NCBI GenBank assembly: GCA_030765065.1 | Contig: CM060978.1 | Location: forward strand, 222,971,498 to 223,035,497 | DNA from: Deroplatys truncata | Taxonomy: Eukaryota > Arthropoda > Insecta > Mantodea > Mantidae | Reading direction: 5' to 3' | DNA length: 64,000 bases | Shown: piece after piece, positions 33,536-44,294 of the stretch | Layout: each line of letters begins with the position of its first letter | How positions within the stretch are numbered: position 1 is the stretch's first letter | Program-made: the position numbers and the translations under genes | Notes under the pieces: model-generated | Seen by the model: the letters and a program-made list of their open reading frames with translations, nothing else | Database searches by the model: none | What the model was told of the DNA's origin: nothing

Positions 33536-35063
33536 TACCAGGTGAGTCAGCTGCCCCCATTTTTATTTTTTAATTTATGCAACGTGCTAAGCGACATATG
33601 TGACTTACGCCTTTCTTGAATGCCTTCTAAAGCCTGATTTGCATAACACTTTATAGAGGAGGGATACATACCTCAGTGCATAAGATCCCACCCTGACCCT
33701 GAGAGCTGCATTAGCAATTTTAGTCAATTTTACAAACTTTTATTCTTTAGCATACATCCATGCACCCCTTTGAAAACGCACCTGAAGGAAGTACCTATCA
33801 CATTCATCGGTTGACAAAACCATTTGAAATCAAAACGGCAAATTTACGCAGTGTGACCAATTGGATTTAAGCCGTTAGTCAATGTACAGCCTTGTCAAAA
33901 ATGCTAAGTATTAGGTAGATAATTTCTCTTATTTCACAAACTGTAGGATATTTCAGATCATACAGTAATTGTAATGACTGATGCAGTTTAGTTGTTTGAA
34001 TTAAAACCACCAAACCGAGCTCAAAACACTGTATGACGCTGCAAAAAGTGTGTAAATGTTCGAGGTGGGGTCTAGTTCTGCGATTACTAATTCGTATAGG
34101 AACGTGAGCTCGTGAGGTAGCATTGGCCGAAAGGTATTATCATGGTTGCTTTAACACTGTGTCCCTTTAATTCGGGTTCAAATCCTTCGGGTGAATTTCA
34201 AATTTTTATTACCTTTTGTTTTATTTCTTTCGGCTTACAATTTTTATATTATGATATAAGTAACGTTTTTATAACATTATAAGTATGTACAAAATAGAAT
34301 AATCGTCATGTTTTCCACCGCAAAGAAGAAGAACGTAAAGCCCAAATCATATATGGGCACACTCATACGCGAAGAATGCAGGCAGATTACACCGCGCATG
34401 TTACAGCATGCAAGAAGGTCACTCCAGCAACGTACACAAATGTGCATTGATGAAGGGGGTCGTCATTTTGAACATTTACTTCCTTCATGAAATCCACGCT
34501 CTTTAACAATTTATTATTCTGTTTAGCATGAACTTAGCACATTTACAACTCCTTTATCAATTGAAAGCTGACTACGTAACACGTTTACAAAATCAGATAC
34601 GGTACAGATTATTAGAGTAAACATGATACACAGTTCTCTGATTGTGATTCTTGTGTCTTTGGTTTACAGGAGAGCCAGTAACAAAAATAAATAAATTAGT
34701 ATACTAAAATACAGAAAATAAACACAAGTAGGAAAAAAAAGGACCAAAACAGTTTCATGTTTGTATTAGATTCGAAACTCCAAAGGCTCAGCCACTCGGC
34801 CATAACCCACGCAGTCCCTCCCGCTCTTCGGGAAAACATTCTTCTATCTCCTTGCAAGCATTATATCCATGCAACGCCGTCTTTTTTAAGACTTTCGCAG
34901 CTCTCTGGTTGTCATTCAGGCCTTTAATCATTAATGCTAGTTGCGTATAGTACCGAATAGAAGGGTAGAACTACAATAAACAGTTTGTTTGCTAAAAGGG
35001 TCAGTGTTTTCATATTAAGACTATAAACTGCGGGTTGCATAGGGGCAGCTGACTCACCTGTTA
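33536..35063 (+). mobile_element. DUF4817-type transposon (element 2), internally deleted
   Basis: Its ends TACCAGGTGAGTCAGCTGCC and, reversed, TAACAGGTGAGTCAGCTGCC are longer-preserved versions of those of element 1, with TA on both sides (33534-33535, 35064-35065). It is 1528 bp. Most of the transposase is missing and only its C-terminus remains. Confidence 0.88.
34308..34490 (+). pseudogene. C-terminal remnant of DUF4817-type transposase
   Basis: The last part of this 60-codon frame, RRSLQQRTQMCIDEGGRHFE followed by HLL, matches the conserved C-terminus of the DUF4817 transposase family. No catalytic residues are present. Confidence 0.7.
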
Positions 35064-35313
35064 TAATATGGAGTGAGCCGCAATAAAGTGTATGAACCAT
35101 TCTTATTTGCGGAAAAGAGAATACGTTATGAATCTTAATTGGATAGTTTTCAGTTGTTTCTGCTGCCACAACTTGAGCAACACAACAATACGTATAAGCA
35201 TTGCATTCTAGCAAAATGATGCACCCCTCACTGGGCTTGGGAAGTTCGTAATTTTCTAAACGCCACTTTCAATGGCATGTGGTGTAGTCGTGATGGACCC
35301 ATTGCTTGGCCCC

Positions 35314-36226
35314 TGAAGCCGTTCTATGCGATATTTGATGCCACTCCCTGATTCAAATTTTTTATAACATTTAGTATTACCTGATCTGTTGATGAGTTTT
35401 ATACTGTCGTCATCTCGTAGCTCGTTTTGCGTTGTCTCGTGCACCGGCTGCTCTAGTGGTATAGCTATGAGTTCTTTATCTCGGGGTATGCCTGAGTGTA
35501 TTTTGAAAGCATAACGCCAGTTTAGTTAGCTGATAAAAGTTAAATGTTGACTAAAGTGTTCAGTTTGAGAAGAGTCGCCGACAGTTGAATTTATGAATTA
35601 ATTACTTCTATAACAATAATTAAGCGAAGCGTCAGTTGCCGAACAACGCAGAAATGCTACTCGGAAAAATCCCTCGCAATAGCCGGTAAATCTTTCTCAC
35701 TAAGTGCGTTACTATATGCTGCACTACTTAAAATGAAACTCAAGGTCATCAGTTGAGTAAGTGACAGAATTAAGTAAATAAGTAACTATGATTTAGAATG
35801 CACGCCCTTTTCTTAACTTTAACTCTGCCTACCTATCGCTACCTCTACCAACGACCCTTCCCTTGCGGCTTTAAAACCTTCTGACACTGTTTCTATGCGG
35901 AGTGTCCCTGTATTTCAGAATTTCATTCCACTTTCTAATTTACAAAATTCTTATCAACGTGACTTTGCAAACGTACTGAACTCACTCTCTAACTGCATTC
36001 TAGGAACTTTTATACTAACGCGTTCCCTAGTCAACTGTTACTAATGACTTTGCTTAACATGACTTGCTAATGACCTTTTTCTTTCAGGACAGATATTTCA
36101 ACTCAGGCTTGTTGCATTATACACTGATTTAATATATGGAGATTATTTTATCGCGATTATTTCTTTCTCTTATTATCATTTCTTTATTTAATTATTTAGA
36201 TCTTTCTTTCAATAACTACAGCAACA
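35314..36226 (-). repeat. 3' LTR
   Basis: About 913 bp. It aligns with the right LTR along its whole length apart from the element inserted there. Differences at many sites indicate an old insertion. Confidence 0.85.
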
Positions 36227-36739
36227 AAATGCCCTGTTATATTATTTTCTTATTTTCAATAAAACTTTAATTTTAAATTTATCTGTTTCTCGGTTGGCAA
36301 CTCTTTCAGTTTTCTTACATATTTTAACAAGTTTCTTCTTCTTTACAACGCATTGTTATATACAACTACTTCAAGAACAATTGATACCTCTTATCTCACA
36401 AATCAAATACAATATTTCTTATGCAAAATTCTCTATGCCATTTTACGTTTTTTCTCTTCTTTTGAATTTATATAAATTTCCAAGAATCTTTCGTTTGGTA
36501 TTTTCTTGAAGCATGATTTTAATGTTTGTATATTCACTTCTCTTCACTTTCACTATGTTCTGCTTATGACTGATCTTTTTAAAACTTTGTCCTTATTATC
36601 TAGTTACAATTTTCAGAATCTTGTCTTCTATGTTATACATATTTATTATAACCATCTATAAAAAATTGCAACACAATTTTAATTTATCAAAGGCCAAAAT
36701 TATCTGACTGCATCCTCAATGGAGGAGTTGCTTACGCAA

Positions 36740-37600
36740 ACAACCCATTAGTTTTTCATTTTGGGCATCTTTTAACTTATACGCGCGTTTTTCAAACTTA
36801 GCAACAATTACTGCAGGACCTTTGTATACTAGTTCCATTACTTTATTTCTCCCTTTTAACACACTTGATAACCTGTATTTTTGTACTAAAACTAAATGAC
36901 CTAGTTCAAGTTCACACTTAGGTTTTTGTTTCTTTTCATTTGGATTTTCGTTTCTCTGTCTTTTTCCTTATCGTTTCTAAAGCAACTCTAGCCCTATCTT
37001 CTTCACGTAACTGAACTTTATTTGTAACTAAATTCATAGGTATTTCCCGCTGTCTTAGTTCGATCTAGGAACCTTGCCCGAAGAAATGTGAACTTTCTAT
37101 GGTATTTCTTTCCAGGATTTCTGTTACTTTCTTTGGCTTCATTTTTAATATTACTTGTTATCCTTGAATTTCCTCCTTGAATGTTGCTAGTACTTGCTGT
37201 TGATTTTTTAACTTCTTTCCTAGCTCCTATTGCCCCTTTTCTAGCTCATGTGGCCCCTTTTCTAACCCCTTTTACTTATTTTCTAGGTTCTCTTGCCCCT
37301 TTTCTGTCTTCACCTTCTAGACTTTTTCTATTTTCTGTTGCCACTTTTCTAATTTCCCTTCTAGACTTTTTCCCCATACTTTTATCATTTCGAACACTGC
37401 TTTTAAATCATTTCCTCCCATTCCTGAAATTGACTTTCTCCCTGACTTCTACTGTTTCCTGTTCACTTTCTAAGCTATTCTGTACGTTTCGACTATTTTC
37501 TCCCATTTCTGTTGCTCTATTCCGTACAATTTCGTACCTCCTATTACTCTCTCCTTCCTGAATTTCAATTTTATGTACTGAATTCTTTTCACTTAGCATG
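36740..37600 (-). pseudogene. Gypsy gag-like and integrase C-terminal remnants
   Basis: On the minus strand, 36960-36740 reads GHLVLVQKYRLSSVLKGRNK followed by VMELVYKGPAVIVAKFEKRA, the C-terminal domain that ends Ty3/Gypsy integrases, which bind DNA and chromatin. Upstream, 37600-37180 encodes a charged, Glu/Lys-rich, probably coiled-coil stretch (NSRNVQNSLESEQETVEVRE, and repeated RKGA), compatible with Gag. Protease, reverse transcriptase and most of integrase, which should lie between them, are absent, so the two parts were joined by a large deletion. Stops interrupt both. Confidence 0.65.
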
Positions 37601-37905
37601 TTTTCACTTCTTAAACAATCTACATGAATAACATTGAAATAAATAATTTTACATTCACTACCTCATTAGCTGACGCACTCGCTGTTGTCTTCTTTCTTTC
37701 TTCCTTCCTTCCTTCCTTCTGTTCTCCGTGTGTTGCGTAGCCTGAGCTACCGCCTTTCTGGATTGCTTTCTTTCCTTTCTTCCTTGCTTCCTTTTTGTGC
37801 TATCGGCCATTGGGTTTGACTTCCTCAGCTTCTGATGGAGCTCAATTCGAAGCCCGCGATGGTGCGGAATTTTTGAAGCCGTTCATTACGTTGAGTCGCC
37901 AATTT

Positions 37906-39783
37906 TGAAGCAGTTCTGCGACACTTTGATGCCCCTCCTTGCTTCAAATTTGTTATAACATTTAGGACCAGCTTCACTAACATATGCTAAACTTTAACAC
38001 AATGTTAAACTGATTTAACACTGAAGTTAACGCAAATTCTGTTTCATCAAACAATGTTAACCTTAATAATGTTTTAAACTCGGTGTTAAGTTAACATCGC
38101 CGTACCCCTGTGTTAAAGCATTTAATAAAAGTTATAAGTTGGAAAATCGCTGCCGAAAACCAAGCTATTAATGCGAATTTGCTACATTTGGCATTTTTAA
38201 TGCCATTCCTAACGGAAAAGCAGTCGTGCATTATAATACATTTGAAACCGTTGCAAAAGGAGGAATTTTTAATGCGATACAGGCTGTTCAAAGGGTCATG
38301 AGCATGGCTTATGGAAAATACGAGCTGTTAGAATACTACCAACAGAAGTATTCCTCTTTCTCCTATGCTCTTTTGTTTAAATGCAGTGTCCAGCACCAGT
38401 TTTAAACCGTTCTAAACGCTCTTTGTACCTAACATTTCTGGTGCTGCATTTCATGTTAGCCTAAAATTGCCATAGTTGCTTACTGGGCTCAGGAGAAACG
38501 CGTTCATTCTAATTAAATTACTCGCGGATTTTCTCCCAGATGCAACCTTATCATTTAATGTAAGACCGTCGGCTTTTTCGCCTTTGATAATACGTCTAAA
38601 CCTATTAACCAGTTCTTAATAAACGCGTTTCAAACGGTGAAAGATTTACTTAAGCTGACATCACGATTCTAACCTGAAACAATCGGGAACATCATATAGC
38701 AATTGCCATTAATGTAAATAGTGTCTGCTACTGACACAGAGAGCACTGCGATATGTAGACACCGCCATCTCGAAAGCTAGTGTTCGCAGTTATCCTTGTC
38801 GTTAACAAGATGTTAGCTAACAATTTGTAAACGCTTGATGAAACGCAAACGTTTTAACATTGTGTTAAACTTTGAACACATTGTTAATAAACAAGATGTT
38901 AGAGTATTTTAACATCGGTTGGTGAAACCAGCCCTTAGTGTTACCTGCTCTGTAGATGAGTTTTATGCTGTTGTCATCTCGTAATTCGTTCTGCACTGTT
39001 TCGTCCGCCAGTTACTCTAGTAGTATATCTATGAGTTATTTATTTCAGGGTATGCGTGAGTGTATTTTGAAAGGATAACACCAGTTTAGTTAGGTGATGC
39101 ATTTTAATGTTAACTAAAATGTTGAGTTTGAGAAAGGTAACCGACTGTTGAATTCACGAATTAATTACTTCTATAACAATAATTAAGCGAAGCTTCAGTT
39201 TGCCGTAAGTCGCAGAAATATTGCTCGGAAAAATCCCTTGCAATAGCCGCTAGACCTTTCTCACTAAAGCGCGTTGCTATGCGCTACACTACTTAACATT
39301 AAACTGCAGGTCATCACACGAGTAAGCCACAGAATTAAGTAAATAAGTGACTCTGATTCAGAATGCACGCCCTTTTCTTAACTTAAGCTCCGCCTACCTA
39401 TCCCTGCCCCTAGCAACGTCCCTTCTCTTGCGTCCAATAATGCGTATCTGACAATGTTTCTATGCGGAACCTCCCCGAATCTCATAATTTCATTTTCCTT
39501 TCTAATTTACAGAATTTGTGATTTTTCAAACTACTGAACACAATTTGTGACTGCGTTCCAGGAATTTTCATAGTACCGCGTTCGCTAGTCGGCTGTTACT
39601 AATGGCTATGTTTATGATGACGCGCTAATGACCTTTTTCTTTACGGACAAACCTTTCAACTCAGGCTTATTACGTTATATTTTGATTTAATATACGAACA
39701 TTATTTATTGCGGTTATTTCTTTATCTAATTATAATGTCTTTATTTAATTCTTTAGATCTTCCTGTCAATAATTACGGCATCA
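37906..39783 (-). repeat. 5' LTR, interrupted by a Harbinger-like element
   Basis: LTR sequence at 37906-37964 and 38935-39783, about 905 bp without the insertion. The left LTR shows the uninterrupted site. Confidence 0.85.
37965..38934. mobile_element. Non-autonomous Harbinger/PIF-like element
   Basis: Imperfect terminal repeats GGACCAGCTTCACTAAC and, reversed, GGGCTGGTTTCACCAAC are flanked by TTA (37962-37964, 38935-38937), the 3-base target typical of PIF/Harbinger. Near both ends TTAACA-rich subterminal motifs repeat. Length is 970 bp with no credible transposase. Confidence 0.8.
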
Positions 39784-40182
39784 CCCCCAAACTTCCCAGA
39801 TCTAACCCTTCCTGACTTCTTCGTGTGGGGTCTATACATAAATACCCATTGATGTTCTGGGAGTTAAAATTACTCAAGTTTTTCAATAAATTCCCCTCCT
39901 ATGCCACAAAGGACATAGGCTGAATTGCATCACTGTTATGATTTATGCAAAGTGAGGAATGAAGGTTATGTTGAACACTGAGTATCTCCCTTCTTTCAGT
40001 GTTGTATACACAAAGTTTCAACAAATAAAATTCAATAGTAAATATTTTACAGCGTTCTTATTTTATTCATATCCAAACGGATCACTCGGTATATTATAAT
40101 TGCATAAGGGCAATTTCAATAAAAGTACGATTTGTTTTAATAACTTAACAATGCAAATAAGTATAGCCGGTATTTGAATATT

Positions 40183-40647
40183 GCATTGGATTGGATTGTG
40201 AAGCGGAGGGAATTTGGCACCGATCCAGGAAAGAAGATATTGTACCAACGCCCCACGAGAGGTCGCCCCCAGGAGGGAAGGATGAAGAAAGCGTACATCG
40301 GGCGGCTGGAATCGGGAGTGACGGCACAATTTCCAGATTGAGACTCCCCGGGAACCGGGGACCCCGTCCCACACAGGGTCCAAGGAGCGGTCCTTATACC
40401 CTGGCAACCAGTCGAAGGCCTAGGGACGGAGAAAGTTCCTAGCGAGCATTCTTTTTTACCTGCATCGAAACACTATCACCGACACTTCCAACCCTGAAAT
40501 AGAGAAAACGGGATGAAGGATGAATGAATGACGACCTGGGAAAACCCCAAAGAGTCTCGTGGGTTAGAGTGTGTGGTAGCCGGGAATCGAAACGGACACC
40601 TCAGAAATGAGGATCACAGACATTACCGTCTGAGCCATTCCGCTCGG
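40183..40647 (-). repeat. tRNA-derived SINE family E, long copy
   Basis: The tRNA-like head is at the right end on the minus strand with A box TGGCTCAGACGG and B box GTTTCGATTCCC. A 390-bp GC-rich body ends in an AATCCAATCCAATGC tail at the left. Flanks ttgaatatt (40174-40182) and ttgagtatt (40648-40656) are a 9-base duplication with one mismatch. Open frames inside it are incidental. Confidence 0.8.
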
Positions 40648-40857
40648 TTGAGTATTACATATTCGTATCCTAAAGAGATGACATTCCTGTGAAGAACCAG
40701 GGAACAATATTTATGATTTCCTCAAATGCAGATGCTTACCGGAATTGTTTACGTATAATGCAGGTTTTCTGGAAATGTATTCCACATTTGAATTGCAAGG
40801 TATTGCTTCCTGGAACCAAGCTACACTTCCTTGAAACAATGTCGTCATGTGTTGCAG

Positions 40858-40937
40858 GTCTGCGGATAACCATCTCAGCCGGGAGTTCAGTTGCAGGAGT
40901 GTTGGCCAGTGCTCTGGTGTTGCTAGGCTGTGTCAAG
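40858..40937 (+). other. Candidate 80-bp exon encoding a hydrophobic segment
   Basis: CAG ends at 40857 and a GTAAAC donor starts at 40938. One frame reads LRITISAGSSVAGVLASALV and continues LLGCVK, which looks like a single membrane-spanning helix with a positive charge after it. The 80 bases are richer in GC than the surroundings, which is unusual in this window. The acceptor's pyrimidine tract is weak. It may be a real exon of a membrane protein or a chance frame. Confidence 0.25.
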
Positions 40938-41546
40938 GTAAACCACTTCAGTTGTGATGTACTGCCTCTGTCATCTTCCACATATAATGCAAGTATTTCC
41001 GAATATCGACATGTCTTGTGACGCACATTGTTTAATTTGAACATTCCGGGATAGCTCTTTTTTTGAAACCCAGGCCTCAACTTGAGATACCATTATTATT
41101 TCTGTGCCAGAAAACCGGTTCAATACTCAATGTCGCTATGAAATTTCTTTTATTGGAAGTATTTATGGAGCTACTTGTTTGAAAAGCATAGCTTATGCTC
41201 CGGCTAACCGCTCGTAAGCGTTTATGTTCTTTTAAGTTGTTTTGTAGTGATTTAACATACCCTTTGTAGTTCAACTTTGCACAAACAGGAAAGGAAATAG
41301 AACTCCGGAAATCTTAAAGTTACCCGACATTCATCTTCCGAGGACAAGGAAAGCCTGGAGGAGGGAAAAAAAATTTCCAAGTTACCCACCCTAATCGAAA
41401 TTCGAACCTGGGATCTCCCCGGCAACACATTGTACTAATACTATATAAATTCATGCTTTGCACAGTCGATATTTAATGCCTTTTTACCGCTTGTCTATAA
41501 TAGGTAGTGAAAATACTATGTTACGTTAAAATATTTATACCCAAAT
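40938..41546. other. Unassigned, with a possible SINE fragment
   Basis: At about 41350-41430 a minus-strand B-box-like GGTTCGAATTTCG suggests a truncated tRNA-derived SINE. Just before the solo LTR the sequence may be a very diverged L repeat. Confidence 0.35.
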
Positions 41547-42387
41547 TGAGGCAGCATTTTTAACATTTAAACGATATCAGTCTAATTATATAATATATAA
41601 ATTCAATAACAGCCCGCCTTAAAGCAATATCTGTATACTATAATATATAAAAAGTATGTTATAGTCATTGTATAATGTTTATATTATTATGTGCATGTTT
41701 AATAATGTTATGTGAATATATTAAGTAATCTAACAATATAGGAGTTGTGAGAATAGAAGCCGAAAGTCGCTAACAATGAGGTAACAATGAGGTAACCTTG
41801 AGGCAATAATGAATTCGAGTTTAATAAAGGTTATTAGTACTTCTTGGAAGAATAATGTTATATTTAAAACAGTTTATAAATAGCCAATCAACAACTAGAA
41901 AAAACTTAAGTTAAATAAAAGTATTCTCTTGAGCTGGCTTAGCGAATCAGAGACTTAAAATAGTGAAAAAGTGCAAATTCAAGCGGCAGACTACTAGACA
42001 GCGTTCCCGAGCACTTCAATACGGTACAGGTTAAAAATTCATTACGGTTAGAATAAAAATAATGTTTATGTGTTAAAAAGTACAAGTAACAATAATCTCA
42101 CAACTGTACAGTAGGATACATCAGTGAAGTGTTATTTATAATTTGCGTAAGCTTCATCCTTAGCCGAACCACCCCTGCTAAAAGATACGTGTTTCTGCAT
42201 ATTACTACTGATGCAGCAGAGGCAAACATACATATATAACATTTAAATAATCATTAAAATACAGAGTTGATTTTTTTAAAAGTGGGGCGAAGGTCACCGG
42301 AAACTTTGTACCGTACGTGGGGCGAACACTCCAAGAAACATATCTCCTACATAACGTGGTGCAACCACAAAAAGATATTCTATCTCA
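41547..42387. mobile_element. Solo LTR, 841 bp, same family as 31397-32368
   Basis: It starts TGAGGCAGCATTTTTAAC and ends TTCTATCTCA, flanked by aaat (41543-41546, 42388-42391). It lacks the CT/AT microsatellite of the other copy, and also lacks part of the right-hand region. Confidence 0.88.
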
Positions 42388-42740
42388 AAATTTCACACTA
42401 AATACATGTTTTGAGGTCTTCTCGACCAAAAACAAATATTTTAAGGACCGTACTTGACTTTCAGTTTGTATGTTTGTGAATAGCGTAACTCAACAATGAA
42501 AAGTCGGATGAATATAAATCTTCCTTCAAGTTTACACGATGGTTTAAATGAAATTATCCCTCCAAACCCTTTTATCATTATTTTATTTTCTTAAAAATTA
42601 TTCATATCTAATAGTGGTTATCCTTGAAACCCGGACTTAAAGTACTTATGATATTGAAAGTCACTATTGGGGTATGTTATCTCAAAATGAATTTGAACGC
42701 CTTGGGGTTTACCCGGAAAAATGTGACATAGTTGTAGAAT
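42388..42740 (-). repeat. L repeat, diverged fragment
   Basis: Contains the reversed ACTAAATACATGTTTTGAGG, GTGAATAGCGTAACTCAACA and AAAAGTCGGATGAATAT blocks. Confidence 0.6.
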
Positions 42741-42749
42741 TTAATGTCA

Positions 42750-42870
42750 TGCTGACATGTTGCCATGTTAGCTCTGTTAGAGCAGCGGCATGGTAAGTCG
42801 AAGATGCATTGCTCAAATTCTAGCTATAGCATAGATGTTTTCAATTCATTGAAGTCGTCTCTGGCAACCT
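42750..42870 (+). repeat. SINE family D, diverged copy
   Basis: CATGTTGCCATGTTAGCTCT and GCATAGATGTTTTCAATTCA follow the plan of the 17168-17330 copy with many changes. Confidence 0.6.
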
Positions 42871-42965
42871 TTATCAGGATTAATAGGAAAATATTAAATA
42901 TTAATTTGTGTGAATAACATTTGTAGAATATGCATAGAAATAACAGGTAGAGAAATTATGAGATC

Positions 42966-42966
42966 A

Positions 42967-43014
<48 letters not shown>
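42966..43014. repeat. (TG)n(AG)n microsatellite
   Basis: A TG run passes directly into an AG run. Confidence 0.95.
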
Positions 43015-43018
<4 letters not shown>

Positions 43019-43128
43019 TCAAGAATTGCAGCACCAGTTGCCATTAAACCTGAAATATAACATACCTTAAACCAGGATAGGCAATAAGGAATCTTAATCT
43101 AAGGCAACAGTAAGTAGATAAAACAAGA

Positions 43129-43395
43129 ATGGACAGAATAATGAATGAAGATATAAGAAAAGAATGTGGTATAACGGATGTAACAACATTCGTAAAACAA
43201 AGAAAGAAGTCTTGGAATAAGCATTTTGGGAGAGCTGAGGAAACAAGAATGATTAAAATAGCACGGGATCAACGACCATCAGGAAGTAGAAGTGTTGGAA
43301 GGCCACTAAAAATGGCTGGAAGGAAGTTTCTCATCGCCATCACACTCTGCGAGAAGACAAACAAGCTTAGTCTAAACGGAAGAACAACAACATAA
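43129..43395 (+). pseudogene. 3' end of a non-LTR retrotransposon (LINE) ORF
   Basis: The frame has MDRIMNEDIRKECGITDVTT, then KSWNKHFGRAEETR and GSRSVGRPLKMAG. This is the pattern R(I)xNExIRxExGIxxVTxFIxxRxxxWxGH...GRPxxxW found near the C-terminus of many arthropod LINE polyproteins, downstream of the reverse transcriptase. The frame is 88 codons and closes with NGRTTT. No reverse transcriptase is present upstream, so this is a 5'-truncated insertion. Confidence 0.6.
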
Positions 43396-44294
43396 GGGAG
43401 GCTGCATTGGAGTACGAATTAAAATAATCAAATATCTCGCTCATTCTCTGGATTTATGATAATATTATGTAATAAAATTTTATAAGCATGATTTTTCTAA
43501 GAGATCAAAAGTTTCACAGTTACAAAGTTACACAGAGAGAGAGGTGAAGGCTACAGAAGTGAGGTAATGAAAAAGTAAGGACTGCAGGTAGAGACAGTGA
43601 ACGAGAGAGAATCTCCACATTTAATACAATAACCTAACCAGAGCTGCGGGTTCTGCTATATATTAATATTATACTTTCGTATTTAAAAATTAAGAATAGA
43701 ACATTACCGCAACCCTGCAAAGGAAAATACTCCCCTTCAGTCACTGGGACTCCCTCAAAAGACCGCCTTCTCCGGAATTACTCCCGCTACTTCGGAGATC
43801 AAAAGGTGCGAATGACGTAACGACAACAAACTTAGTTTTCCTTGTCGCGGCACACATTACCGGTTTCACTTCTTCGTTAACGTCATTGCAGCCTCGCCGC
43901 ATGTGGGAACTTCTCGATATTCCTCGCTAGTCGATAAACTTCTTCCTTACATGAATGGGAAAATAAGCTTTACGTTCACCTTGCTGTACGTACAAATTAT
44001 GCTGTGGTGGGAGAGCGCATTCATCTTTACGTTTAAAGGAAAAAGAACGTCTGATTTATAACCACCAACATGACATTCTCTGTTTATTCTCATTTATTAT
44101 CATATCCTTCCTCACATTATTGATATAAAAGCTAATTAGTAAAATTTTAATAATCATAAACATTTGATAGAAGTTATTTGAGTATACCTTTTTGTTGTAG
44201 ATACTCAAGAGGATGACGCACTCTACTGTTTAAAACAGGTGGAGGAATACATTAACATAACACACACTTTGAATGAAAACATAAAACAATATAT
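43396..44294. other. Unassigned sequence
   Basis: About 43740-43960 is richer in GC and lacks similarity to any repeat in the window. No open frame with a recognisable pattern was found. Confidence 0.4.

Larger units (their letters stand above)
35314..39783 (-). mobile_element. Gypsy-type LTR retrotransposon, internally deleted
   Basis: Two LTRs (35314-36226 and 37906-39783, the latter interrupted by a 970-bp element) begin TGAAGC and end CA. Flanking cccc on both sides (35310-35313, 39784-39787) is the target duplication. A primer-binding-site-like TGGCGACTCAACG (37889-37901, minus strand) lies four bases inside the right LTR, which sets the minus orientation. The internal part is only about 1.7 kb, so most of gag-pol is gone. 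Confidence 0.85.
33100..39981 (+). pseudogene. Tc1/mariner-superfamily transposase split by two nested transposons
   Basis: Three separated pieces of one gene. Piece 1 (33100-33535) has FVETGSVLKK, SLQRLQVLRD and a CQRIEDDAS region, then HVS and SPKVN. Piece 2 (35064-35313) has KVYEPFLFAEK, LDSFQLFLLPQLEQ and, after a shift, VRNFLNATFNGMWCSRDGP. Piece 3 (39784-39981) has NFPDLTLPDFFVWG, the third catalytic region, and CKVRNEGYVEH before a stop. The family resembles the insect transposases with an IRRWYKQFVETG N-terminus. Removing the insertions at 33536-35063 and 35314-39783 brings the pieces into order, and at the second site the frame reads straight through IAWPP into NFPDL. Stops and shifts elsewhere show the gene was already decaying. 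Confidence 0.8.

Noticed and set aside
37181..37561. 126-codon plus-strand hydrophobic open frame
   Set aside because: It is the complement of a charged Glu/Lys-rich gag-like stretch of the minus-strand retrotransposon.
43129..43395. Host gene encoding a small basic protein
   Set aside because: The pattern matches the C-terminal region of LINE polyproteins and there is no start context or intron signal.
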